In this document: positions 1-6,270 of the stretch, piece by piece | How positions within the stretch are numbered: the stretch's first letter is position 1 | How the letters are laid out: each line of letters opens with the position of its first letter | From: Streptosporangiaceae bacterium | GTDB taxonomy: Bacteria; Actinomycetota; Actinomycetes; Streptosporangiales; Streptosporangiaceae | DNA: 8,876 bases | Reading direction: 5' to 3' | Assembly (NCBI GenBank): GCA_030041195.1 | Contig: JASHOI010000569.1 | Coordinates: forward strand, 1-8,876 | Position numbers and translations under genes: made by a program | The notes under the pieces: generated by a model | What the model was told of the DNA's origin: nothing | Seen by the model: the letters and a program-made list of their open reading frames with translations, nothing else | Database searches by the model: none

Positions 1-1
1 T

Positions 2-190
2 CCGGTGGACACGGCGGTGCCCGGGCACACGCGCAACCTGTTCCCCGGCGTCGCATCGCTCTTCGCCGAGCACGGCTTCCGCGTCGTGGCCCGGCGCAAG
101 CCGGACCGCCCGGTGATGCGGAAAGAGCTCAGCACGCCGGTCCCCATCACCTCACCTGGTCGCCCGGTTCCGGTTAGGAAGCGCCGATGA
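2..190 (+). CDS. C-terminal end of a probable GNAT-family N-acetyltransferase (5' truncated by window)
   Basis: An open frame enters from the left edge and stops with TGA at 188-190. The translated end contains LFPGVASLFAEHGFRVVARR followed by KPDRPVMRKEL. The pattern 'small residues, x3-F-x2-A/H-G-F-x-V-V-A-R-R, P-x-R-P-V-M-R' is the usual last beta-alpha-beta segment of actinobacterial GNAT acetyltransferases, which transfer an acetyl group from acetyl-CoA to an amine. About 19 further residues rich in Pro and Arg follow and look like an unstructured tail. The acetyl-CoA-binding motif lies upstream of the window and cannot be checked, so the family call rests on this short end alone. A GTG at 5-7 could be read as a start but gives only a 61-residue fragment of a fold that needs more, so I treat the gene as truncated by the window. 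It does not appear linked to the downstream operon, being separated by about 760 bp of repeats and a new promoter. Confidence 0.55.
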   Translation, partial: PVDTAVPGHTRNLFPGVASLFAEHGFRVVARRKPDRPVMRKELSTPVPITSPGRPVPVRKRR

Positions 191-315
191 TCAGCACACA
201 GATTTGATCTTGGCATGGGGCCCGTTTTCAGGCTCTGGCGCGGGCGATAGGGGCCGCACCGCCAAGTACGCATGCGTTGGCGTTGCGGCCCGGCCGCCCG
301 CCGACTGGGATTTTG

Positions 316-331
316 AAGATCTAGGAGGATC
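316..331 (+). repeat. 16-bp direct repeat, copy 1 (copy 2 at 503-518)
   Basis: The sequence AAGATCTAGGAGGATC occurs here and again identically at 503-518. With the inverted copy at 542-553 this makes three copies of the AAGATCTAGGAG core within 240 bp, all inside the 203-663 element. The core holds a GGAGG string resembling a ribosome binding site, but no suitable start codon with a convincing gene follows either copy. Confidence 0.6.
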
Positions 332-460
332 GCGTGCAGATAGGTCTCGCAGCGCAATAACCCGTTGGTTTGCGTCATCACGCTTGCCGGCGCGGCGTCA
401 CAGCGACTGGCCGGCTCCGGTGCCGATTCGCCCATCCGCGACAAACCCGGCGCCGCGCCC

Positions 461-499
461 GCGCCCCAGCCCGTCGCCTTCGCGCCCCAGCCCGCCACC
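461..499 (+). repeat. Two-copy tandem repeat, period 21 bp
   Basis: GCGCCCCAGCCCGTCGCC at 461-478 is repeated at 482-499 with two mismatches, separated by 3 bp, so the period is 21 bp. It lies in the C-rich centre of the inverted-repeat element, between its two arms. Because the period is a multiple of three, any frame across it gives a Pro-rich repeat, but I see no other sign of coding. Confidence 0.5.
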
Positions 500-502
500 T
501 AA

Positions 503-553
503 AAGATCTAGGAGGATCCGGGGCAAATACCGCACGCGAGGCTCCTAGATCTT
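503..553. repeat. Perfect 12-bp hairpin stem with 27-nt loop
   Basis: AAGATCTAGGAG at 503-514 is the exact reverse complement of CTCCTAGATCTT at 542-553, with a 27-nt loop at 515-541. Read on the minus strand, the stem is followed by TT and then AG, giving a run of four T at its end, so it could act as a weak intrinsic terminator in that direction. On the plus strand no T-run follows. The left stem arm is also repeated in direct orientation at 316-331. Confidence 0.65.
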
Positions 554-663
554 CGGCGAACCCCGCCGCGGATCCGGAAACCGGCCGTCGGCCCACACCT
601 GATGCGACGGCGGTCACCACATCGCCGCTAGAGCCCGAGAACAGGCCCGCCACCAAGATCAAA

Positions 664-816
664 CCGCCGAGTTAATCATCTACGAGGCCTAACGCCGGCC
701 CGGAGGACGACGACACGGCCGGGCCACTCGCGCTCGAGCCCAGATAACCCCTGCTCCGCGTGCGCACAGGCACGGGTTCGGCGATCCACCGTGCGCCCGG
801 CTGAAGATCAAAAGCG
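664..816. other. Intergenic stretch with two GC-rich hairpins
   Basis: No gene is visible between the repeat element and the promoter. Two possible hairpins are present: GGCCCG at 697-702 with CGGGCC at 720-725 (17-nt loop), and GCACGG at 770-775 with CCGTGC at 789-794 (13-nt loop). Neither is followed by a T-run, so I do not call them terminators. They may simply reflect the high GC content. AAGATCAAA at 804-812 repeats the outer end of the 203-663 element in the same orientation as 655-663, over nine bases only. Confidence 0.3.
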
Positions 817-844
817 TTGACATCTAATGCTCGATAAGTATACT
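817..844 (+). promoter_or_regulatory. Sigma70-type promoter for the gntR-ABC transporter operon
   Basis: TTGACA at 817-822 is an exact -35 consensus, followed after a 16-bp spacer by TATACT at 839-844, one base from the -10 consensus TATAAT. The site stands out as an AT-rich island in GC-rich DNA. Transcription would begin near 850-852, giving a leader of about 100 nt before the regulator start at 952. It is the only strong promoter I see ahead of the six closely spaced genes, so it probably drives all of them. Confidence 0.75.
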
Positions 845-845
845 T
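836..845. promoter_or_regulatory. Candidate GntR operator (AAGTATACTT palindrome over the -10 box)
   Basis: AAGTATACTT is a perfect 10-bp palindrome centred on GTATAC and contains the whole -10 box. FadR-subfamily GntR regulators commonly bind short palindromes with GT and AC half-site cores (GT-N0/1/3-AC). A third half site, TACTT at 848-852, lies 3' of it, so AAGTA and TACTT can also pair at wider spacing. The position predicts repression by blocking RNA polymerase, with autoregulation by the GntR protein encoded just downstream. That this protein binds here is inferred from proximity and motif type. Confidence 0.5.
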
Positions 846-869
846 CGTACTTTAGACAGGAGACGCGTG

Positions 870-935
870 ATGAACCGGGAGCCGTCAACGCCTGGCGGGC
901 AAAGGGTGCATCAGGGCTCCAGACGCGCTGAATAG
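870..935 (+). CDS. Possible 21-codon leader ORF
   Basis: An ATG at 870, preceded by AGGAGA at 858-863 (6-nt spacing), opens a frame of 21 codons ending in TAG at 933-935. A GTG directly before it (867) could also start it. The Shine-Dalgarno site is better than that of the regulator itself, and the stop lies 16 nt before the regulator start at 952, close enough for translational coupling. The peptide is polar and basic (begins MNREPSTPGG), with no membrane segment or recognisable domain. It may be a chance ORF or a leader peptide influencing gntR translation. There is no run of rare or identical codons that would suggest classical attenuation. Confidence 0.25.
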   Translation: MNREPSTPGGQRVHQGSRRAE

Positions 936-951
936 GGGTTGGGGCTCACAC

Positions 952-1632
952 ATGACCTCGCCGTCGGGTCAGGCAGCGACGACGTACCTCAGCGCGCAAG
1001 AGGACGCGTATCAAAAGCTCCGCACCTGGATCGTGCACGGGCCGCTGCAGCCCGGCGAGCTGCTGCGCGACGCCGACATCGCGGAGCTCCTGGGCGTCAG
1101 CCGGACGCCGGTGCGAGAAGCGCTGATTCGCCTGACCCAGGAAGGGCTGGTGGAATCAGCTCGCGGGCGCGGTACCCGGATCGCCGACCTCAACCTCGAA
1201 CGGGCGCCCCACCTCTACGCGACCGGGGCCGTGCTCGACGCTTACGCCGCCAGGACCGCAGCGGCGCTGCTGACCGCCGAAGACCTGGCGGAACTCACCA
1301 ACCTGCTTGAGCAGATGGAGCGGACAACCGAGCCGCAGGCCCTGAGCACCGTCGATGCGCAACTGCACGCCGTCTACTACCGGCGAGCCGGAAACCCCGT
1401 GCTGGTCGAGCTTCTCCATGACATCGACGGCGAGCTGGTTCGTGTCGAACGGCACGCGTGGGGATACCAGGCCGTGCGCATGGAGGCATACGAGGAGCAC
1501 CGAACGATTATCGAGGCGCTGAGAGAGGGGGATGGTGAGGCGGCATCCCGGGCCGCCCAGCGGAATTGGCTCCGTTCATGGGAACGCATCGCCGAGCGAC
1601 TGACGGACTCGAAAGCTGACCAGAAAAAATAA
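952..1632 (+). CDS. GntR-family transcriptional regulator, FadR subfamily (FCD domain)
   Basis: This 226-residue protein has the length and two-domain layout of FadR-type regulators. Residues about 15-78 form the winged helix-turn-helix, with the hallmark SRTPVREAL at 50-58 (recognition helix region) and a wing around RGRGTRI (71-77). Residues about 85-215 form the all-helical FCD ligand-binding domain. In FCD proteins an Asp and three His usually hold a metal ion that helps bind a carboxylate ligand. Here D135, H139 (DAQLH) and H183 (EEHR) are present, but the fourth position, normally His in an 'HL' motif, seems to be N205 (RNWL). The start is ATG 952 with GGGG at 941-944 upstream. It is the first gene of the operon, 28 bp before the binding-protein gene, and probably represses its own promoter through the palindrome at 836-845. 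The inducer is unknown, perhaps the transported compound or its hydrolysis product. Confidence 0.9.
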   Translation: MTSPSGQAATTYLSAQEDAYQKLRTWIVHGPLQPGELLRDADIAELLGVSRTPVREALIRLTQEGLVESARGRGTRIADLNLERAPHLYATGAVLDAYAARTAAALLTAEDLAELTNLLEQMERTTEPQALSTVDAQLHAVYYRRAGNPVLVELLHDIDGELVRVERHAWGYQAVRMEAYEEHRTIIEALREGDGEAASRAAQRNWLRSWERIAERLTDSKADQKK

Positions 1633-1660
1633 CCACCTGGGATCTGAAGAGGTATGTGAC

Positions 1661-3235
1661 ATGACAAAGCGTTCGCGGTGGCTGACTATAAGACATTCAT
1701 GGCTGGGCACCGGCATGCTCGTGACGTTCGCCGCACTGCCGCTGGCCGCGGCGGTCGCGGCGTGTGGGTCTAGCGGGGCCGTCGCGACCGCCAAGCCGAG
1801 CGAGCTGACGATCGGGCTGGACAACGCGCCGGTGAGCCTCAACCCGGCACTGGACGTGACGGAGTCGTACATGACCGTGCGGCCATTGACGAATGCCGCA
1901 CTCATCCACGAGAACCAGAATGGGACGTTCAGCCCCGAGCTGGCCACGTCCTGGGGTTACGTGGGATCGGGCGACAAGACATTCGAGTTCACGCTCCGTC
2001 ACAATGCCCGGTTCTCGGACGGAACGCTCGTGACCGCGCAGGCCTACAAGACATGGCTCACGTACTACAACAAGGTCGACGGCGGCCTTACATTTGTCAA
2101 TTTCGGCACCCATCCGATTGCGTCAATTTCCACCATCGGGGAGTGGACCGTCGTCATCCACATGAGCTTCCCCAACCCCGGCGTTGTCTGGGCGCTGTCG
2201 GATGCCAACAACACGGCGGCCATCGAGTCGCCGAAGCTGGTCGCGGATCCGTCGGAGATGGCCACCGAAACCGACGGGGCTGGCCCTTACGTACTTGACA
2301 CGGCGGAGTCGGCTGCGGGCAGCATCTATACCTATGTTCCGAACAAGTACTACTACGACAAGGCGGCGATCCGCTTCAAGAAGATCGTCGCGCGCGTGAT
2401 CACGACACCGTCGACGATGCTTGACGCCGTGCGAACCGGCCAGGTCCAGTTCGCCTACGGCAACGCGACGACGGCCAAGGCGGCGTCGGGCGTCAGCGGG
2501 GTCAAGGTCGAGGCCGCGCCGACTCAGGCGTACGTCCTGAACCTGGACAACGGCGGATCGATCAGCTCGCCGCTCGCGAACGTCAAGGTCCGGCAGGCGC
2601 TGAACTACGCGCTCGACCGCAGCGCGCTCGCGTCCGGCCTCACGCTGGGATACGGCGGGCCGTGGTCCGAGCCGGTCAGCTCGAACGGGCTGGTCGCCAG
2701 CCTCGAACACGCGTATCCGTACGATCTGGCAAAGGCGAAGGCGCTCATGGCCGCCGCCGGCTACGCCAAGGGCTTCACGGTGCAGGCGCTGGGCGAGGAA
2801 GGGACGCAGACGACGATGGAAGCGGTCGCCCAGCAGCTCAAGGCCATCAACGTCACGCTGAACCTGTCGTTCCCGACGACCTCGGCGCAGTGGGACAGCG
2901 AGATCGAGGCAAACAAGACCTATGGCATCACGCTCGCCGGGATGAACTTCAGCAGGAACGCGTACGAGAACTACTTCACGTACTTCGCACCGCAGTCGTT
3001 CTACAACATCACCACAACCTGGAGCGACCCGGTTCTGCAGTCGCTGGCGGCGCAGGGCGCCAGCAGTTCGAGTTCCAGCTACTGGCAGCAGATAACGTCG
3101 CGCGTGGTGGCGGAGGCGTACATGGCCCCGATGTACACGACCGACGCGATCTACTACGTAAGCAAGAACCTGCAGGGTGTGGACCCCACCGACGTGAAGG
3201 AGTACCCGAATGCGCTCGACTGGTACTGGTCGTAG
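1661..3235 (+). CDS. ABC transporter substrate-binding lipoprotein, family 5 (Dpp/Opp type)
   Basis: This 524-residue extracellular solute receptor delivers its ligand to the permease encoded next. The N-terminus is a lipoprotein signal: basic MTKRSR, a hydrophobic stretch (about 15-34) and a lipobox ending AVAAC, so C35 would be the lipid-modified first residue of the mature protein. The SBP_bac_5 fold follows: LTIGLDNAPVSLNPALD (49-65), the family pattern LRHNARFSDGTLVTAQ (112-127), the hinge-region GAGPYVLD (206-213) and VRQALNYALDR (310-320). Family members bind di- and oligopeptides, nickel complexes, opines or sugars, and sequence alone does not tell which. A run of six serines at 468-473 is a local oddity. 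Start ATG 1661 has GAAGAGG at 1646-1652 with 8-nt spacing, the clearest ribosome binding site in the operon, consistent with the high level a binding protein needs. Confidence 0.92.
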   Translation: MTKRSRWLTIRHSWLGTGMLVTFAALPLAAAVAACGSSGAVATAKPSELTIGLDNAPVSLNPALDVTESYMTVRPLTNAALIHENQNGTFSPELATSWGYVGSGDKTFEFTLRHNARFSDGTLVTAQAYKTWLTYYNKVDGGLTFVNFGTHPIASISTIGEWTVVIHMSFPNPGVVWALSDANNTAAIESPKLVADPSEMATETDGAGPYVLDTAESAAGSIYTYVPNKYYYDKAAIRFKKIVARVITTPSTMLDAVRTGQVQFAYGNATTAKAASGVSGVKVEAAPTQAYVLNLDNGGSISSPLANVKVRQALNYALDRSALASGLTLGYGGPWSEPVSSNGLVASLEHAYPYDLAKAKALMAAAGYAKGFTVQALGEEGTQTTMEAVAQQLKAINVTLNLSFPTTSAQWDSEIEANKTYGITLAGMNFSRNAYENYFTYFAPQSFYNITTTWSDPVLQSLAAQGASSSSSSYWQQITSRVVAEAYMAPMYTTDAIYYVSKNLQGVDPTDVKEYPNALDWYWS

Positions 3236-3253
3236 CGATAGCGACGGCACGAC

Positions 3254-4282
3254 GTGGGCGCGGATGACGGACGCGAACGAGACGTGACGGGGCCGCCCCG
3301 GTCACGGCGCGGGCTCGCCACCGCGTGGACGAAGGCGCCGTTGCTCCAGGCGATCATCCGGCGCGCGCTGAGATCGGCGGTCTTGCTGCTCGTCGTTTCG
3401 GCGCTCACCTTCGTCCTCACCTCGCTGACACCGGGCAACGCCGCCGAGCTCATCCTCGGCAGCAATGCGACGCCCACCGCGCTTGCGCACCTGCGCCAGG
3501 AGCTGGGTCTGAACCTGCCGCTGTGGGAGCAGTACTGGCACTGGGTTGACAAGGCCCTGCACGGCAACCTCGGGCACTCGCTGTTCATCGGAGGAAGCGT
3601 CTCGGGCCTGGTCGCCAACCGCCTGCCGGTCACGCTGTCGCTGATGGCCGGGGCGCTGATCATCAGCACGATCGTCGGCGTCGGGCTCGGCGTGCTCAGC
3701 GCGATCGCGGGGCCGGTGCTGGGACGCACGGTCGGCATCCTGTCGTGGCTGGGGTATTCGGTCCCCGCGTTCTGGCTCGCGGGCATCCTGATCGTCGTGT
3801 TCGCGGTGAACGTCCGGCTGTTTCCGGTGTCCGGCTACGTGTCGCCGGCGAACGGGATCGGACCGTGGGCGCAGTCCCTGGTGCTGCCGGTCGCCGCGCT
3901 CTCGGTCAGCGGGATCGCCGGCATCGCCAAGCAGACCCGCGAAGCGATGCTCGACGCGCTCAGCAGCGAATACGTTCGCATGGCACGGGCGAACGGCATA
4001 GGCATGAGGTCGATCGTGCTGCGGCACGCGCTGAAGAACGCTGGCGGGCGCGTGGTAACGATGGTCGGCCTGCTGGCCGTCTCCCTGCTCGGCGGTACGG
4101 TGCTGGTCGAGACCGTCTTCTCGCTGCCGGGGCTGGGCTCGCTGCTGTTCACCGCCGTCCAGGAGCACGACTTGCCGGTTGTGCAGGGTGTCGTCATCTG
4201 CTTCATGATTTTCATCGTCATCATCAACTTCCTGGTTGACATCGCATACCGGTGGCTGAACCCGAAGGTCGGCCTGCGATGA
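3254..4282 (+). CDS. Dpp/Opp-type ABC transporter permease (DppB-like)
   Basis: This 342-residue inner-membrane protein forms half of the translocation pore. Six hydrophobic segments are visible at about 42-60, 125-155, 164-186, 207-225, 266-290 and 309-331. A periplasmic-side loop after the first carries LRQELGLNLPLWEQYWHW (80-97), the N-terminal signature of the DppB/OppB class. The cytoplasmic EAA coupling loop is EYVRMARANGIGMRSIVLRH (239-258), preceded by TREAMLDAL; its ARANG is the family's 'A-x-G' core that docks on the ATPase. The start is uncertain: GTG 3254 and GTG 3284 are both in frame, neither has a good Shine-Dalgarno site, and the first 30-odd residues are polar in either case. 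It follows the binding-protein gene by 18 bp, and its stop overlaps the next start in ATGA (4279-4282). Confidence 0.92.
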   Translation: MGADDGRERDVTGPPRSRRGLATAWTKAPLLQAIIRRALRSAVLLLVVSALTFVLTSLTPGNAAELILGSNATPTALAHLRQELGLNLPLWEQYWHWVDKALHGNLGHSLFIGGSVSGLVANRLPVTLSLMAGALIISTIVGVGLGVLSAIAGPVLGRTVGILSWLGYSVPAFWLAGILIVVFAVNVRLFPVSGYVSPANGIGPWAQSLVLPVAALSVSGIAGIAKQTREAMLDALSSEYVRMARANGIGMRSIVLRHALKNAGGRVVTMVGLLAVSLLGGTVLVETVFSLPGLGSLLFTAVQEHDLPVVQGVVICFMIFIVIINFLVDIAYRWLNPKVGLR

Positions 4283-6270
4283 GCTCCATCGCGCCGAGCG
4301 CGGCGGTCGAGAGCTTCGAGGAGCCGCAGGCAGCACCCCGATTCGCGAAGCGGCTGCTGCGCCGGCCTTCGGCCCGCGTCTGCATCGGCTACCTGGGCCT
4401 GCTCGTCGGCATCGCGATCATCGCCCCGATCGCGCTGCCAGGCGTTGCCGTGCAGGATGCGGGCAACCTTGCCGAGGAATTCCAGGGCCCGAGCTGGCAT
4501 CACCTGCTGGGGACCGACAGCGTCGGACGCGATGTACTCGAACGGCTGCTGGTGGGCACCAGACCCACGCTCCTCGCGGTCGCCGAGGCGGTCATCGTCG
4601 CGCTGCTGATCGGCGTCACCGCCGGCGTGGTCACCGGCTTCAACCGGGGCTGGCTCGACGAGGCCACGGGATGGCTCGCCGACCTGGCATTCTCGATGCC
4701 GGGCCTGGTCATCCTGCTCGTCGTGCTGGCCGTGTTCCCGCAGAACATGCCCGCGGCAATGATCACCCTCGGCGTGCTGATGGCACCCAGCCCGATGCGA
4801 GTCGTGCGATCCGCCACGCTCGCTGTGCGGGAGGAGCTGTACATCGACGCTGCGAAGGTCGCGGGCCTGTCCAAGCCGTACATCATCGCCCGGCACGTCC
4901 TGCCCCGCATCGTGGGTGTCGTGATCGTCCAGGCGGCGCTGCTCGGCTCGCTGGCGCTGCTGGTGCAGACCGGCCTGGCGTTCCTTGGCGTGCTGGACCC
5001 CGTCCCGGAGCCGAGCTGGGGCGGAATGGTCGCGGACGGGATGAACAACATTTCCACCGACTTCTGGCTGATCATTCCGCCGGGCGTCGTCATCTCCCTG
5101 ACCATCCTCGCGCTCGGCGTGCTGGCCGACGCTGCCTACGATTCGGTGACCGAGACGTGGGCTCCGCGCACCGTTTCGCTCGCGATCTTCCGGCCGCGCC
5201 AGCGATCCGGTTCGCCGGCCGGTGAGCGGCCGGCGCCGGACGGGAGTTTGCTCTCGGTTCAGGGCCTGACCGTGACGGCGGACTCTGCGGCTCGGCGAAC
5301 GGCGATCATCGAGGGGATCGACCTGTCCCTGGCCGCGGGCGAGGCCCTGGGCATCGTCGGGGAGAGCGGATGCGGCAAGACCACGCTGGCGATGTCGATC
5401 CTGCGCGTGCAGCCGTCCGGCACGCGGATCGAAAGCGGCCACGTCTGGTTCGCCGGCCGCGACCTGACGTCGCTGTCCGAGTCGGAGCTGCGCACCGTTC
5501 GGGGCAACCAGATCGGGCTTGTGTCCCAGGATCCGACGATCAGCCTGGATCCTTCATTCCGCATCGGCTCGCAGCTCGCCGAGGCCGTCCGGGTGCACCG
5601 CGGCCTTGGCCGCCGGGCGGCTCGCGAGGCGGCTGTCGCCCTGCTGGAGCAGGTCAGGCTGCCGAACCCGGCCGCGGTCATGCGCCGCTACCCGCACGAA
5701 CTGTCGGGCGGCATGGCCCAGCGGGTGGCGATCGCGCGGGCGCTCGCGGGAGAGCCGAGGCTCCTGATTGCCGACGAGCCGACCACGGCTCTCGACGTCA
5801 CCGTTCAGGCGGAGATCCTGGACCTGCTGCACCTGCTCAGGGAAGAGCGCGATATGGCCATCCTGCTGGTGACGCACGACTGGGGCGTCGTCGCCGATAT
5901 CTGCGACCGGGCCGTTGTCATGTACGCGGGCCAGGTGATCGAGGAGGGCGACGTCAGCGCCATCTTCCGCAAGCCGCTGCACCCTTACACGCAGGCACTG
6001 ATGGCGACCAATCCGTACCGGCGGAGCAAGCGCGGCGAGAGCCTGCGCTCAATCCCGGGGACTGTGCCGACTCCCGGGCGCTGGCCGGCCGGATGTCATT
6101 TCGCGCCGCGCTGCCAGTACGTGGCCGACGCCTGCCGCTCGGCGCCCGTTCCGCTGGTGACGATCGAGAACGGCAGGCAGAGCCGCTGCATCCGCAGCGG
6201 CGAACTCGCAGCGGCCGCCGCTCCCGCGGCGGTCGCGAGCAGTGCCCAGGCGGGCGAGCATCGTGACTGA
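4279..6270 (+). CDS. Fused ABC transporter permease (DppC-like) and ATPase (DppD-like)
   Basis: One 663-residue chain carries two subunits that are usually separate. Residues 1-300 are a DppC-type permease with the family motif [10 protein letters not shown] (77-86), about six membrane segments and an EAA loop [20 protein letters not shown] (185-204). A polar linker of roughly 25 residues leads into an ATPase from about 323: Walker [10 protein letters not shown] (361-369), Q-loop SQDP (416-419), signature LSGGM (475-479), Walker B LLIADEP (495-501) and switch H533. The end is the oligopeptide-transporter C-terminal domain with HPYTQAL (568-574) and four cysteines, C606, C612, C619 and C637, spaced as in the Dpp/Opp ATPases reported to carry an iron-sulfur cluster. 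ATG 4279 is preferred over an in-frame start at 4252 because it makes an ATGA overlap and has GAAGG at 4264-4268. The frame is continuous through the join, so the fusion is not a frameshift artefact. The tail is Ala-rich (644-655). Confidence 0.92.
   Translation: MSSIAPSAAVESFEEPQAAPRFAKRLLRRPSARVCIGYLGLLVGIAIIAPIALPGVAVQDAGNLAEEFQGPSWHHLLGTDSVGRDVLERLLVGTRPTLLAVAEAVIVALLIGVTAGVVTGFNRGWLDEATGWLADLAFSMPGLVILLVVLAVFPQNMPAAMITLGVLMAPSPMRVVRSATLAVREELYIDAAKVAGLSKPYIIARHVLPRIVGVVIVQAALLGSLALLVQTGLAFLGVLDPVPEPSWGGMVADGMNNISTDFWLIIPPGVVISLTILALGVLADAAYDSVTETWAPRTVSLAIFRPRQRSGSPAGERPAPDGSLLSVQGLTVTADSAARRTAIIEGIDLSLAAGEALGIVGESGCGKTTLAMSILRVQPSGTRIESGHVWFAGRDLTSLSESELRTVRGNQIGLVSQDPTISLDPSFRIGSQLAEAVRVHRGLGRRAAREAAVALLEQVRLPNPAAVMRRYPHELSGGMAQRVAIARALAGEPRLLIADEPTTALDVTVQAEILDLLHLLREERDMAILLVTHDWGVVADICDRAVVMYAGQVIEEGDVSAIFRKPLHPYTQALMATNPYRRSKRGESLRSIPGTVPTPGRWPAGCHFAPRCQYVADACRSAPVPLVTIENGRQSRCIRSGELAAAAAPAAVASSAQAGEHRD

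Larger units (their letters stand above)
203..663. repeat. 461-bp element bounded by long imperfect inverted repeats
   Basis: The left end (203-240) and the reverse complement of the right end (663-626) both begin TTTGATCTTGG. Aligned without gaps they match at 30 of 38 positions, including the shared block GGCTCT. Further in, 315-337 matches the reverse complement of 532-554 at 21 of 23 positions (GAAGATCTAGGAG, two differing bases, TCGCGTGC). The distance from outer end to inner block is 112 bp on the left and 109 bp on the right. The two arms (about 203-337 and 532-663) are therefore diverged inverted copies around a central 194-bp region. No transposase is encoded and no target-site duplication is evident next to the ends. 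It could be a MITE-like element, two copies of a dispersed repeat inserted head to head, or an RNA-forming repeat. ORFs of about 100 codons on both strands here lack domains and look spurious. Confidence 0.6.

Noticed and set aside
203..663. Complete insertion sequence
   Set aside because: No transposase-like ORF lies between the inverted ends and no clear flanking direct duplication is visible, so only a non-autonomous or unrelated repeat can be supported.
204..675. ORFs of about 95-115 codons on both strands in the repeat element (204-548 plus, 370-675 plus, 378-662 minus)
   Set aside because: They rest on TTG/ATG starts without ribosome binding sites, overlap each other on both strands, have compositions dominated by Arg, Pro, Ala and Ser, and follow the inverted repeat, so similar peptides arise from both arms. 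No domain is recognisable.
2123..3250. 375-codon minus-strand ORF opposite the binding-protein gene
   Set aside because: An antisense frame kept open by high GC at third positions. Its translation is Arg/Val/Leu-rich without motifs, while the plus frame encodes a complete family-5 binding protein.
4252..4278. Upstream in-frame start for the permease-ATPase fusion
   Set aside because: It would overlap the preceding gene by 31 bases. ATG 4279 gives the usual ATGA overlap with GAAGG upstream.
3835..5442. 535-codon minus-strand ORF opposite the permease and fusion genes
   Set aside because: A low-complexity Arg/Asp/Gln/His-rich shadow. The plus strand has complete permease and ATPase motifs across the same interval.
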